In this document: piece by piece, positions 50,500-59,951 of the stretch
Position numbering within the stretch: position 1 is the stretch's first letter
How the letters are laid out: each line of letters starts with the position of its first letter
Assembly: GCF_000621165.1 (NCBI RefSeq)
Contig: NZ_JHZA01000023.1
Span: 1 to 64,000 of the forward strand
Source of the DNA: Enterovibrio calviensis DSM 14347
GTDB taxonomy: Bacteria; Pseudomonadota; Gammaproteobacteria; Enterobacterales; Vibrionaceae
Direction: 5' to 3'
DNA length: 64,000 bases
Translations under genes and position numbers: made by a program
Notes under the pieces: generated by a model
Database searches by the model: none
What the model saw: the letters and a program-made list of their open reading frames with translations, nothing else
What the model was told of the DNA's origin: nothing

Positions 50500-51012
50500 T
50501 TATTTATCTTCCGTAAATAGGGTTTTGTATTCAGCAAATATCGCAGGCGCTTCTCCGTAGTAGAGTGTTTCACCTGCTTTGACCACCAAATGAATCTCAC
50601 TTTCTGCCGTTGTAGGGGCTGGAAGATCTACGAACCATTCTTTCTTATCTTCTTGCGTGACGCTCATGTCGATGGGCGTAGCACTTTTCCCTTCTTGTTG
50701 TACCAAGCTGATCTTGGCGCCATCCAAAGGAAAATCAGAGACTAGCTTAATGACCAACGCATTTTCTGTGAGCTGTTCTGAACGAAGTTTTAGTTTGAAG
50801 TCACCATTTTCTAACGTACAGATACCACTGGTATATCGGCAGTTTGAGCTGGCCACCAATTTATAAGATTCCCCTTCTTTTGCAGCATGTGGCTTCTCGC
50901 TAACGGCGAGGTCTACACCGAAGTAAGCGATGATGGCTAAGATAGGGGCAACGAGCATTGCGGCAATTATATGTTTGTTTTTTAACATAATAGGTAGGCT
51001 ATTCGCTTTCAT
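50500..51012 (-). CDS. Membrane-anchored protein of unknown function
   Basis: 170 residues. A hydrophobic segment at about 12-37 (IIAAMLVAPILAIIAYFGVD) follows a basic N-terminus, so it is anchored in the inner membrane with a periplasmic domain. That domain has a cysteine pair, C58 and C65, and looks beta-rich. No domain is recognised. The start may be ATG 51012 or ATG 50988; neither has a good SD. It lies between the kinase small protein and the symporter terminator, in the same direction as the symporter genes. Confidence 0.7.
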   Translation of the reverse strand: MKANSLPIMLKNKHIIAAMLVAPILAIIAYFGVDLAVSEKPHAAKEGESYKLVASSNCRYTSGICTLENGDFKLKLRSEQLTENALVIKLVSDFPLDGAKISLVQQEGKSATPIDMSVTQEDKKEWFVDLPAPTTAESEIHLVVKAGETLYYGEAPAIFAEYKTLFTEDK

Positions 51013-51042
51013 CCTTGGGCTTATGGGCTAAACATACCTTAA

Positions 51043-51067
51043 AAAAAGCCCCATTAAGGGGCTTTTT
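51043..51067. terminator. Terminator after the symporter operon
   Basis: AAAAAGCCCC, loop ATTAA, GGGGCTTTTT; on the minus strand T tails follow, so it ends the DUF4212-symporter transcripts. Confidence 0.92.
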
Positions 51068-51100
51068 AGCGGTAACGTGATGCTTATACCCTTCTTTTTA

Positions 51101-51132
51101 GAAGCGAGTCGCTTCCTACGCTGCGAGCAGCG
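51101..51132. repeat. Two adjacent short palindromes
   Basis: GAAGCGAGTCGCTTC (51101-51115) and CGCTGCGAGCAGCG (51119-51132) lie just after the symporter stop codon, before the terminator. Each is a perfect palindrome with a short centre. Confidence 0.6.
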
Positions 51133-51144
51133 AGACGAAGAGGA

Positions 51145-52872
51145 TTAGTGTGACTGTGCATCGCCTGCGCCTGCAGGAATACGCACGTGTTCTACAAGGT
51201 CTTTCACGTGTTGTGGTGTTGCTGCGGTTACACGAGAAATCGCGATTGCTACGGCAAAGTTAATCATCGCACCGATAGCACCAAATGCGTTTGGTTCAAT
51301 GCCGAAGAACCAGTTGCTGCCCCAGTCTTGTAGGTATTTCCAATCAGACACAAACAAGATGCCTTTGTGTTGGAATACATAGAACAAGGTTACGCTGATA
51401 CCTGCAATCATACCGGCGATAGCGCCTTCTTTATTGATGGTCTTCGAGAAGATACCCATCATCAGAGCAGGGAAGATGGACGAGCCTGCCAGGCCGAAGG
51501 CGAGTGCCACCGTGCCTGCGGCGAATCCGGGCGGATTGAGTCCGAGGTACCCCGCGAAGGCGATGGCAAAGGCCATAGCTATCCGGCTCGCCATAAGCTC
51601 ATTCTTCTCTGATATGTTCGGCATCACGACCCCTTTCAATAGGTCATGAGACACCGCAGAGGATATTGCCAATAGGAGACCTGCCGCTGTGGACAGTGCC
51701 GCAGCAAGACCACCTGCCGCTACCAATGCAATCACCCAGTTAGGAAGTTTCGCGATTTCAGGGTTCGCTAGAACCATGATGTCACGGTCAACTTTCAGTT
51801 CGTTCGTTGCAGCGCTTGAGGTGTAGTTGATTTCGCCATCATTGTTCTTGTCGTCAAAACCGAGTAGGCCTGTTTTCTCCCAGTTTTTGAACCAATCAGG
51901 GCGCTCGTCATAGGCGAGGTGCTGACCAGGCGCTGGGTTAACAGTGTCCATTAAGTTCAAACGCGCCATTGCAGCAACAGCAGGTGCAGTGGTGTAAAGA
52001 ATCGCGATGAAGAACAATGCCCAACCTGCAGAGATACGTGCATCACGGACTTTAGGTACAGTGAAGAAACGGATGATAACGTGTGGCAAACCAGCTGTAC
52101 CAATCATCAGAGACAGGGTGTAGACGAACATGTTAAGAGTGTCACCACGTACTGATGTTGTGTATTCGCTGAAGCCGAGTTCGGTCACCACTTGATCAAG
52201 CCGATCGAGCAAGTAGGTATCTGTCCCCGTCATGGTGCTACCTAAGCCAATTTGTGGCAGAGGGTGACCCGTTAGTTGCAGCGAGATAAAGATAGCTGGA
52301 ATGGTGTAAGCCAAAATGAGGACACAGTACTGCGCGATCTGGGTATAGGTAATGCCTTTCATGCCACCGAAAACAGCGTACATGAATACGATAGCCATAC
52401 CGATGTAGAGGCCTGTTTCGTAGTCCACTTCTAGGAAGCGACCGAACGCAACGCCAACACCTTTCATTTGACCGATTACGTAAGTGATAGACGCAATAAT
52501 CAAACAGATAACGGCCACAATACGGGCAGTGTTTGAGTAGAAACGCTCACCGATAAACTCTGGCACAGTAAACTTACCAAATTTACGTAGGTAAGGTGCG
52601 AGAAGCAGAGCCAGCAGAACGTAGCCACCAGTCCAACCCATCAAAAATACTGAGCCACCGTATCCCATGAAGCCAATAAGACCAGCCATTGAGATAAACG
52701 ATGCTGCTGACATCCAGTCTGCGGCTGTTGCCATACCGTTTGCAACGGGGTTAACACCACCACCTGCAACGTAGAACTCTTTAGTTGAGCCAGCGCGAGC
52801 CCAAATCGCGATGCCGATATACAGCACAAACGTAAAACCTACGACAAGGTAAGTAACGGTTTTCAAATCCAT
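51145..52872 (-). CDS. Sodium:solute symporter, large subunit (acetate-type)
   Basis: 575 residues of the SSS family, the long-subunit type that pairs with a DUF4212 small subunit. It begins MDLKTVTYLVVGFTFVLYIG and includes GMATAADWMSAASFISMAGL and GTAGLPHVIIRFFTVP, typical of the ActP-like group. In V. cholerae the homologous pair is part of the CrbS/CrbR acetate regulon. A soluble loop at about 340-375 contains DKNNDGEI, resembling an EF-hand loop. The SD AAGGAGCTGTATC precedes ATG. It follows the small subunit by 11 bases. Confidence 0.92.
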   Translation of the reverse strand: MDLKTVTYLVVGFTFVLYIGIAIWARAGSTKEFYVAGGGVNPVANGMATAADWMSAASFISMAGLIGFMGYGGSVFLMGWTGGYVLLALLLAPYLRKFGKFTVPEFIGERFYSNTARIVAVICLIIASITYVIGQMKGVGVAFGRFLEVDYETGLYIGMAIVFMYAVFGGMKGITYTQIAQYCVLILAYTIPAIFISLQLTGHPLPQIGLGSTMTGTDTYLLDRLDQVVTELGFSEYTTSVRGDTLNMFVYTLSLMIGTAGLPHVIIRFFTVPKVRDARISAGWALFFIAILYTTAPAVAAMARLNLMDTVNPAPGQHLAYDERPDWFKNWEKTGLLGFDDKNNDGEINYTSSAATNELKVDRDIMVLANPEIAKLPNWVIALVAAGGLAAALSTAAGLLLAISSAVSHDLLKGVVMPNISEKNELMASRIAMAFAIAFAGYLGLNPPGFAAGTVALAFGLAGSSIFPALMMGIFSKTINKEGAIAGMIAGISVTLFYVFQHKGILFVSDWKYLQDWGSNWFFGIEPNAFGAIGAMINFAVAIAISRVTAATPQHVKDLVEHVRIPAGAGDAQSH

Positions 52873-52883
52873 GATACAGCTCC

Positions 52884-53156
52884 TTACTCGTCGTCTTCTA
52901 CGCCAAACTCACGGTCGAGTTTGCGCATTTGAAAAGCGTAAATAAATATGATTGCTAGAAAGGTGTAGATTGAACCTTGCTGTGCAAACCAAAAGCCCAG
53001 CTTATAGCCGCCGATGCGAATTTGATTCAGCTCATCGACAAATAAGATGCCGCATCCAAATGACACCACGAACCAAACGACCAGTAAGCCAGCCATTAGC
53101 CTGACATTTTTTTGCCAGTACGCTTGGGCGTTATCTCTTTTCTGTTCCTCAGACAT
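52884..53156 (-). CDS. DUF4212 small subunit of the symporter
   Basis: 90 residues with two hydrophobic segments (about 22-42 and 55-78). DUF4212 proteins are always next to the SSS large subunit and are thought to form part of the transporter. It begins MSEEQKRDNAQAYWQKNVRL, typical of the family. Start codon at 53156 after AAGGAGATGGTG; ATG 53162 is also possible. It is the first gene of the pair. Confidence 0.92.
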   Translation of the reverse strand: MSEEQKRDNAQAYWQKNVRLMAGLLVVWFVVSFGCGILFVDELNQIRIGGYKLGFWFAQQGSIYTFLAIIFIYAFQMRKLDREFGVEDDE

Positions 53157-53347
53157 CACCATCTCCTTAAGTGACGGGTTAACGGATTGTTACGCTTCGA
53201 CAATAGCAGCCTAGGTATAAGGAAACACTGCAACTTTAGTCGAGGCGGAAAAGCCCGTAACTGCCTGTGAGATAGGGTTTTATGTGATGTGAGACAAACC
53301 TTCGGCATGTTAACAGGTTGTTAACTACGCCAAAGGTCTAATAGTCT

Positions 53348-53980
53348 TTAGGCTAAGGTGTAAAAGTCGAGGATGCCCTGTAGCAAATTGCTGGTTGCAA
53401 CGGCTGCAAGGATTAAACCCATAACGCGGCTTATGATGGATGCCCCGACATGACCGATGATTCTGTGGATGACATTAGCACTGAGCAACAGTAGCAAGGT
53501 TGCTACCAATACCAGCATCATAATGCCTGCGGTCATGGCTTGTTCTACGAGGGCAAAGCGGTGGTTATCAGTCAGCATCACAATCGCCATCATTGCACCT
53601 GGGGAGGCAATGGACGGCACGGCTAAGGGGTAAACGGCAGTAGCGGATAAATCAGAGCGCGACAGGTTATCACTGCTCATTTTTGTTTCTTGGTCGGGTT
53701 TGCTCTCGCCAAATATCATGGTTAATGCAAACAGCAACAACACTAAACCGCCCGCAGCCTGAAAGGCGGGCAGAGGAATTTGCATCGCTTCGAGCAGGAA
53801 CTGTCCAGCAATGAGAAAGAATAACAAGATACATGAAGAGATGGTCACAGCTTTGATGGCGACGATTCGGCGCTGCTGTTTGGTCATGTGGCTGGTTTGT
53901 GAAAGGTAAACCGGAACGGATCCAATAGGGTCGATGACAGCCCAAAGGACAACGAATTGAGTGATCAGTGCAGTAAGCAA
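53348..53980 (-). CDS. MarC-family integral membrane protein
   Basis: 210 residues, six hydrophobic segments, MarC/YhgN family. It begins with the family pattern VVLWAVIDPIGSVPVYL, and has AVPSIASPGAMMAIV in the second half. Its function is not known; MarC itself was once linked to multiple antibiotic resistance but that is disputed. The start codon is TTG 53980 with a near-perfect AGGAGG six bases upstream. It lies between the symporter operon and the regulator. Confidence 0.9.
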   Translation of the reverse strand: MLTALITQFVVLWAVIDPIGSVPVYLSQTSHMTKQQRRIVAIKAVTISSCILLFFLIAGQFLLEAMQIPLPAFQAAGGLVLLLFALTMIFGESKPDQETKMSSDNLSRSDLSATAVYPLAVPSIASPGAMMAIVMLTDNHRFALVEQAMTAGIMMLVLVATLLLLLSANVIHRIIGHVGASIISRVMGLILAAVATSNLLQGILDFYTLA

Positions 53981-54122
53981 GAATGGCCTCCTAACAGGTA
54001 GAGAAGGTCAAAAGATGGCTCGCCAGAACAGCGAACTGTGATAAGCAATGTTATCACACGGCGCTGACTGCTGGCTGAATGTACAAAAATTAAAGCGAGA
54101 TGTGAGAGTGTTTCGGGAAAGG

Positions 54123-54761
54123 TTAGTGATCAGGACTGCTTTGCTGCAGCAAAATCACCGCTTGTGTGCGGTTCTTAACCCCTAGTTTGCGAAAAATAGC
54201 GGTCATGTGCGCTTTGATGGTCGCTTCTGAGACATCCAATTCGTAGGCAATTTGCTTATTGAGCAAGCCGTCAGACAACATACCCAGCACTTTGTATTGT
54301 TGAGGGGTAAGTGAAGCGACTTTCTCCATGATGGTTTCTTCGTCACTGTGTCCGCTAAAGTCGATGCCTGCAGGAAAACAAGGTTCGCCATCTAGCACAT
54401 GATTGAGCGAGTTAATCAGCTCTCGCATGTCGCTGGATTTAGGAATGAACCCAACCGCGCCATTGGCTTTGACTTGTCGAACAACACTCGCTTCTTCACT
54501 GGCAGACACCACAACAATAGGAAGTTCGGGGTATTGCACACGCAAATGAATCAATCCCGACATACCATTGGCACCGGGCATTTTGAGATCGAGAAGCAGC
54601 AAATCAATGTCAGGCTCTTTCTCTAAAAGGGCTGACAAACTGTCGAGTGAATCGGCTTCCAGCAGATTGGCACCACTGATCGCCATATGCACGGATTGAA
54701 ACAGTGCATTGCGAAACAAGGGATGATCGTCAGCGATGACAATGGTGTATTGAGCGTCCAT
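54123..54761 (-). CDS. crbR: CrbR-like LuxR-family response regulator
   Basis: 212 residues. The receiver domain has D11, D12, phospho-acceptor D58 (LLLLDLKMPG), S86 and K108. The C-terminal NarL/LuxR HTH spans about 149-210 (LTPQQYKVLGMLSDGLLNKQ). This is the architecture of V. cholerae CrbR and P. aeruginosa ErdR, which turn on acs and transport in response to acetate. Its position beside the symporter fits. The start has no strong SD; the ATG at 54761 matches the family. Confidence 0.85.
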   Translation of the reverse strand: MDAQYTIVIADDHPLFRNALFQSVHMAISGANLLEADSLDSLSALLEKEPDIDLLLLDLKMPGANGMSGLIHLRVQYPELPIVVVSASEEASVVRQVKANGAVGFIPKSSDMRELINSLNHVLDGEPCFPAGIDFSGHSDEETIMEKVASLTPQQYKVLGMLSDGLLNKQIAYELDVSEATIKAHMTAIFRKLGVKNRTQAVILLQQSSPDH

Positions 54762-54843
54762 AACAATTTCATTAATACGTCTTTAACAAAAAAGTTAACA
54801 CTGGGGGGTAAATTGATCAATTTGCATAGGTGCGAATTAAGAG

Positions 54844-54884
54844 CTTGATCCCCCGTCATTGGCGGCAATGTCGTCGGGATCAAG
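54844..54884 (-). other. Hairpin downstream of dsbD
   Basis: CTTGATCCC (54844-54852) and GGGATCAAG (54876-54884) pair perfectly, with CATT/AATG inside. No T run follows on the minus strand, so it is a processing or weak-terminator element between dsbD and crbR. Confidence 0.45.
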
Positions 54885-54895
54885 TTTGACTGCAA

Positions 54896-56743
54896 TTAGT
54901 TCTGAGAATTAATCAGCTGATTTTGCGCTAAGTGAGACAGAAAGGGCGCTGGCTTCATAAAGCCCGTTAATCTGGCGTCGGGCATTGGGTTGCCGTTCTC
55001 ATCCCAAAAATCCAGTGTCGGCAAACCAAGAACATTGAGCGACATAAGCAGCTTGATATCTTGTGGTCGATTGGCGGTAACGTCAGCTTGTAGCAATACA
55101 AAGTCCTGTAATTTTGGTGCGACACTGGCGTCATGGAAGGTGTATTTTTCAAACTCTTTGCAGGCCACGCACCAATCCGCATAGAAATCGAGCATAACGG
55201 GTTTACCCGCTTTTTTTGCTGCCGCTAGTTCGCGGTTGAGATCTTCGTTTGTCACTATCTTGATGAATTCTACTGACGGAATGGTCGCTTTAACTGTGGG
55301 GCTCACTAAAGCGTTATAGGTATAAGCCGCACCACCACTGAGTCCGAGAATCGCCACGATACCCAAGGCACTGGCGAGCTTGCCTGGCTTCAGTGAACGA
55401 CTGATGTGATAGAGCCAGCTCAGTGACACCAGTAACCATAAAGCCCACAGCCATACGCTGATATTTTCTGGCAGTAACCTTTCTAACAGGAAGATAGGGG
55501 CGGCGAGCAAAATCAGCCCAAAGAAGGTTTTCACACGATCCATCCACGCCCCTGCTTTTGGCAGCAGTTTGTTGCCAAACATGGCGGCGATAATCAGTGG
55601 GATCCCCATACCTAACGCCAACGCATACAGCGTTACCGCTCCTGTGAGTAGGTCGCCACTTTGCGCGACATACAGTAACGCGCCAGAAAGAGGAGCCGTG
55701 GTGCAAGGCGAACAGATCAGCCCTGAAATCGCGCCCATCGCAAACACGCCAGCGCTGCTGCCACCTTTCTGATGGTTACTCATCTCGCTGAGTTTGGTTT
55801 GAAGGCTGGCGGGAAGTTGTAGGTTAAAGACACCGAACATCGACAGCGCCAGTAACACAAACAAACCGCTTAACCCCATGAGCACATAGGGGTGCTGAAA
55901 GGCTGCCTGAAACTGTAAACCCGCCGAGGCAACAACGAGACCGAGCAGGGTGTATGTCAGCGCCATGCCTTGAACGTAAAGCATGGAAAGCTTGAACGTT
56001 TGCCCATGAGTCTTCTTACCACCGCCGAGAACGATGCCAGTGAGAATCGGGTACATAGGCAATACGCAAGGCGTAAACGCCAACCCGATACCAAGGCCTA
56101 GAAACAACAAAGGTTGCCACCAATTGTCCGCTAAGCTGCTGACTTCGGTGTTTGAGCTTGATGATGTGGTTTGAGTTTCAGCCGTTGCTGGTAAGGCTGC
56201 ACGTTGGTTTTGGCTGCTCGTGTTATCGACGGAGTTTGTGGGGTCATTACCATTAGTTGAACCATTCACCGCGCTTAAAGGGACTGAGATGGTTTCTGGT
56301 GGATAACAAAAACCGGCTTCCGCACACCCTTGATAGGTCACTTTTAGTGAGCTGTTGTTAGTGGCGTGAACAATTGGCACTGTCACGGTTAATGGTTTTT
56401 TGAAGATAAAGACTTCGCCAAAAAACTCATCGTTGTGCGGCAAGCCTTGGCGCATGGTGAGTGCGCCGACTTCTGCATCTTCACTGGAATTGACCTCGAT
56501 TTTATCTTGATAGAGGTAATAGCCTGGCGTGACTTGCCAATCAAGATAGACGCGATCGCCTTGCTGCGTGAAGTTGAACGGAAACGCTTGATCGGCAGGC
56601 ACAAATTTGGGTGCAGTGCCTATCGAAGGAACGGGAGAGTTAAACAGAGAAAACTCTGCATGCGCTGGAAATACGCTAAATAGCGTAAAGGCAAAAAGTG
56701 CGAAAAATCGCGAGCCTATCTTTGACATGGCCTTCATTAGCAA
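54896..56743 (-). CDS. dsbD: Thiol:disulfide interchange protein DsbD
   Basis: 615 residues from TTG 56743. It carries electrons from thioredoxin across the inner membrane to DsbC/DsbG. An N-terminal signal peptide is followed by the DsbD-alpha domain with the Cys pair CAEAGFC, then eight membrane segments with Cys in [10 protein letters not shown] and SPCTTAPL, and the C-terminal thioredoxin domain with [10 protein letters not shown]. The TTG has AGGA at seven bases; ATG 56737 and ATG 56728 are alternatives. The stop of an upstream leader ORF overlaps ATG 56737 as TAATG. Confidence 0.95.
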   Translation of the reverse strand: MLMKAMSKIGSRFFALFAFTLFSVFPAHAEFSLFNSPVPSIGTAPKFVPADQAFPFNFTQQGDRVYLDWQVTPGYYLYQDKIEVNSSEDAEVGALTMRQGLPHNDEFFGEVFIFKKPLTVTVPIVHATNNSSLKVTYQGCAEAGFCYPPETISVPLSAVNGSTNGNDPTNSVDNTSSQNQRAALPATAETQTTSSSSNTEVSSLADNWWQPLLFLGLGIGLAFTPCVLPMYPILTGIVLGGGKKTHGQTFKLSMLYVQGMALTYTLLGLVVASAGLQFQAAFQHPYVLMGLSGLFVLLALSMFGVFNLQLPASLQTKLSEMSNHQKGGSSAGVFAMGAISGLICSPCTTAPLSGALLYVAQSGDLLTGAVTLYALALGMGIPLIIAAMFGNKLLPKAGAWMDRVKTFFGLILLAAPIFLLERLLPENISVWLWALWLLVSLSWLYHISRSLKPGKLASALGIVAILGLSGGAAYTYNALVSPTVKATIPSVEFIKIVTNEDLNRELAAAKKAGKPVMLDFYADWCVACKEFEKYTFHDASVAPKLQDFVLLQADVTANRPQDIKLLMSLNVLGLPTLDFWDENGNPMPDARLTGFMKPAPFLSHLAQNQLINSQN

Positions 56744-56919
56744 CCGTTAATCCTAAAAGAGAAAAGAACTATATCACTGAGACCGGAAAAGCCCGAATTC
56801 GTTTCCAGAAAGTACTCGATAATGAGAACGGAAAGATTGAGTCGTTCAATATTGATGAATTGAGATGATTGGTATTGGTATTGGTATTGGTATTGGTATT
56901 GGTATTGGTAAAAGCGCAC
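56737..56919 (-). other. Leader ORF with Tyr-Gln repeats before dsbD
   Basis: 60 codons from GTG 56919 to the TAA at 56739-56737. The hexamer array reads as a run of Tyr-Gln pairs, and the stop overlaps dsbD ATG 56737 as TAATG. A GGAG 9 bases before the GTG could act as SD, although it is inside the dcuA terminator. Coding is doubtful: residues after the repeat have no recognisable fold, and one cannot tell by eye if it is translated. Confidence 0.25.
56868..56910. repeat. Tandem 6-bp repeat (GGTATT), about 7 copies
   Basis: Six full GGTATT units from 56871 to 56906, with ATT before and GGTA after. It lies between the dcuA terminator and the dsbD start, in the presumed promoter or leader of dsbD. 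Hexamers keep the frame, so copy changes would alter spacing without shifting any reading frame. Confidence 0.95.
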
Positions 56920-56920
56920 A

Positions 56921-56941
56921 GAAAAGAGCTCCGAAGAGCCC
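56921..56941 (-). terminator. Terminator after dcuA
   Basis: On the minus strand GGGCTC, loop TTCG, GAGCTC (one G-U pair), then TTTTC. It ends the aspA-dcuA unit just upstream of the hexamer array. Confidence 0.75.
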
Positions 56942-56974
56942 TTTGATAATAGCTTGTTGGGATTTAACTGCTAT

Positions 56975-58282
56975 CTACAGCACTAACCCGCCGATCACAA
57001 AGCCTAGTGCGACAGACGTTGCAATGGTCACCACACCTGGAATGAAAAATGGGTGGTTGAAGACAAGATTGCCGATACGGGTTGACCCTGTGTCATCCAT
57101 TTCTACTGCGGCAAGTAACGTTGGGTAGGTTGGCAATACAAACAATGCAGATACCGCAGCAAATGACGCAATCGCTGTCAGTGGTGCAACACCTATCGCC
57201 AAAGCGGCAGGCATCAATGCAACTGTGGTTGCGCCTTGTGAGTAAAGCAACATAGAAGCAAAGAACAACACCAATGCCAGCATCCATGGGTAATCTGACA
57301 ATAGAGTACCAGCCACTTCTTTAATGCCTTCAACGTGTGCGTTAACAAAGGTCGAACCTAACCAAGCCACACCCAATACACATACACACGCTGTCATGCC
57401 TGATCGGAACGTCGGTGCAGCGGCAATTTTAGACGCATCAATGCCGGTTGTAAGAACGATGAGCGACGCGGCTGCCAGCATGAAGGTCATGATGGCTTCA
57501 TTGCGGCCCAATGTTGGGTTTTCAATCAAACCGATAGAGCCTGAAATGGCAGCGGCATAAGCCACAACAAGAACGATGGCTGTCAGGAAAATGTAAGTCG
57601 CTTTTTTGGCTGTTGGTGCGATGACGCGTTTTTCTGTGCCTTGAAGCTTAATTTGGCCTTTTGACAAACGGTCTTGATAAACCGGATCGTCTTTCAATTC
57701 GCAGCCCATGAAATTCGCCACGAATGCACCTGCCATACAGGCGATGAAAGTGGTTGGAATACAAATTGCCAACAGGGTGAGGTAGCCAATACCAAGAGGT
57801 TCAAGGATCCCAGAGAAGAACACCACAGCAGCCGAAATAGGCGATGCGGTGATGGCAATTTGAGAAGCAACAACGGCAATAGACAATGGGCGTGACGGAC
57901 GAATACCTTGCTCTTTGGCAACTTCAGCAATAACTGGCAATGTCGAAAACGCGGTATGGCCCGTGCCCGCCATCAGTGTCATTAAGTAAGTTACAATGGG
58001 CGCATAAAAGGTGATTTTCTTAGGGTTTTTGCGTAGGAAGTTCTCTGCTTTCTCAACCAGCCAATCCATACCGCCTGCGACCTGCATCGCTGCAATCGCG
58101 GTGATAACAGACATAATGATCAAGATGACATCAATGGGAATGTAGCTTTGGCTGGTGGGCATTCCCAGAAACAATGACAGTGCGATAACGCCTGCGCCAC
58201 CGGCTAAACCGATACCAATACCACCGATGCGGGCCCCTAAATAGATAAAGGCCAGAACGACGAATAACTCCACGGCTACCAT
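56975..58282 (-). CDS. dcuA: Anaerobic C4-dicarboxylate antiporter DcuA
   Basis: 435 residues, close to 433 in E. coli. It exchanges aspartate, fumarate and succinate across the inner membrane. It is hydrophobic throughout, with about 10 to 12 segments; MVAVELFVVLAFIYLGARIG and GTGHTAFSTLPVIAEVAKEQ are typical of DcuA/B. SD AGGAGTTACCT before ATG. It lies downstream of aspA as in enterics, but the next gene is dsbD, not cutA. Confidence 0.96.
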   Translation of the reverse strand: MVAVELFVVLAFIYLGARIGGIGIGLAGGAGVIALSLFLGMPTSQSYIPIDVILIIMSVITAIAAMQVAGGMDWLVEKAENFLRKNPKKITFYAPIVTYLMTLMAGTGHTAFSTLPVIAEVAKEQGIRPSRPLSIAVVASQIAITASPISAAVVFFSGILEPLGIGYLTLLAICIPTTFIACMAGAFVANFMGCELKDDPVYQDRLSKGQIKLQGTEKRVIAPTAKKATYIFLTAIVLVVAYAAAISGSIGLIENPTLGRNEAIMTFMLAAASLIVLTTGIDASKIAAAPTFRSGMTACVCVLGVAWLGSTFVNAHVEGIKEVAGTLLSDYPWMLALVLFFASMLLYSQGATTVALMPAALAIGVAPLTAIASFAAVSALFVLPTYPTLLAAVEMDDTGSTRIGNLVFNHPFFIPGVVTIATSVALGFVIGGLVL

Positions 58283-58450
58283 AGGTAACTCCTACTTAAA
58301 TAAAAAACCAAAAACAAAAAAACAAACGGAGTCGCTATCATCGATGTCGCCCTTAGCCATCATTTGAATGGATTTTGGTGGGAGAGTGTCATGCGATAAA
58401 AGCCGCTGCGTTTGTTTTCAGTGTCCAGCCCGATGCTGGCGAGCGATTAT

Positions 58451-58482
58451 AAAAAAGGGTACTCAATGTGAGTACCCTTTTT
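58451..58482. terminator. Terminator after aspA
   Basis: Six A, GGGTACTC, loop AATGT, GAGTACCC, five T. It lies between aspA and dcuA, both on the minus strand, and could let dcuA be set apart from aspA. Confidence 0.9.
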
Positions 58483-58490
58483 ATCAATAC

Positions 58491-59951
58491 TTAGTTATAG
58501 CGTTTCGCTTTGTATTGAGGGTGCATCAAGTTTTCGACAGAGAAGATATCGTCGAGTTGCTCTTCGGTCAGAAGTCCACGCTCAAGGACCACATCGCGAA
58601 CGTTCTTGCCGGTTTCAGCACAGATTTTACCGACGATGTCGCCTTCATGGTGACCGATGAACGGGTTCAAGTAGGTCACGATACCGATTGAGTTAAATAC
58701 ATAGCTCTCACAGATCTCTTTGTTCACTGTAATGCCTTTCACGCATTTCTCGCCGAGGTTGATACACGCGTTAGACAGAATCTCAATCGATTCGAACAGC
58801 GCTTGACCAATCACTGGCTCCATCACATTCAACTGAAGCTGACCCGCTTCTGCTGCAAAGGTGATGGTGGTGTCGTTGCCGATAACCTTAAAGCACACCT
58901 GATTCACCACTTCTGGGATCACTGGGTTCACTTTGGCAGGCATGATAGACGATCCTGCCTGCATTTCAGGAAGATTAATTTCATTTAATCCTGAGCGAGG
59001 GCCAGAAGAGAGCAAACGCAGGTCGTTACAGATTTTCGATAGCTTCACGGCAAGACGTTTTAGCGCACTGTGAACCATCACATACGCGCCACAGTCAGAG
59101 GTTGCTTCGATAAGGTCTTCTGCTGGAGTACAGTTCAAACCCGTCACTTCAGCTAAACGCTGAACAGCCAGTTGTTGGTAGCCTGCCGCAGCGTTAAGGC
59201 CAGTACCGATCGCGGTTGCGCCAAGGTTAACTTCAAGCAGCAATTCTGCGGTGTATTTAAGGTTCTTCTCTTCTTCTTTTAGCAGTACGGCAAACGCGTG
59301 GAATTCTTGGCCCACTGTCATTGGTACGGCATCTTGAAGCTGGGTACGACCCATTTTCAATACGTTTTTGTTCGCGTTGGCAACGCCTTCGAACTCGCTT
59401 TGTAGGTAGCTGATGGAGTTCATTAGTGTCAGGATGCTGTTGTATACCGCGACACGGAAGCCTGTTGGGTATGCACAGTTTGTGGATTGGCTTTTGTTTA
59501 CGTGGTCGTTAGGGTTCACAACATCGTATTCGCCTTTCTCTTTGCCCATCAACTCAAGCGCGAGGTTGGCGATCACTTCGTTAGCGTTCATGTTAACGGA
59601 AGTGCCGGCACCACCTTGGTAAACGTCCGATGGGAATTGATCCATGCACTTGCCGGTGTCCAAAATTAGGTCACACGCTTTGATGATGTAGTCGCCCACA
59701 TCTGAAGGGATCACGCCCAGTTCTTTGTTTGCCATCGCTGCGGCTTTCTTGGTGAATACCATGCCACGAACAAACTCTGGTACATCAGAAATCGTAGTGC
59801 GGGAAATATTGAAGTTTTCCATCGCGCGTAGGGTGTGAATACCATAGTACGCATCAGAAGGAACGTGACGCTCACCAAGTAAATCTTCTTCAATGCGAGT
59901 AGCAAGATGTGGAGGGATCAGGTTGCTTGCGATATCAATCGTCTGTGACAT
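58491..59951 (-). CDS. aspA: Aspartate ammonia-lyase
   Basis: 486 residues. It reversibly converts aspartate to fumarate and ammonia. The fumarase/aspartase signature [15 protein letters not shown] is near residue 330; the N-terminal part [18 protein letters not shown] aligns with E. coli AspA after an extension of about 16 residues. SD AGGGCCAAACT before ATG 59951. It is followed by dcuA, and a near-consensus CRP half-site lies about 200 bases upstream. Confidence 0.97.
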   Translation of the reverse strand: MSQTIDIASNLIPPHLATRIEEDLLGERHVPSDAYYGIHTLRAMENFNISRTTISDVPEFVRGMVFTKKAAAMANKELGVIPSDVGDYIIKACDLILDTGKCMDQFPSDVYQGGAGTSVNMNANEVIANLALELMGKEKGEYDVVNPNDHVNKSQSTNCAYPTGFRVAVYNSILTLMNSISYLQSEFEGVANANKNVLKMGRTQLQDAVPMTVGQEFHAFAVLLKEEEKNLKYTAELLLEVNLGATAIGTGLNAAAGYQQLAVQRLAEVTGLNCTPAEDLIEATSDCGAYVMVHSALKRLAVKLSKICNDLRLLSSGPRSGLNEINLPEMQAGSSIMPAKVNPVIPEVVNQVCFKVIGNDTTITFAAEAGQLQLNVMEPVIGQALFESIEILSNACINLGEKCVKGITVNKEICESYVFNSIGIVTYLNPFIGHHEGDIVGKICAETGKNVRDVVLERGLLTEEQLDDIFSVENLMHPQYKAKRYN

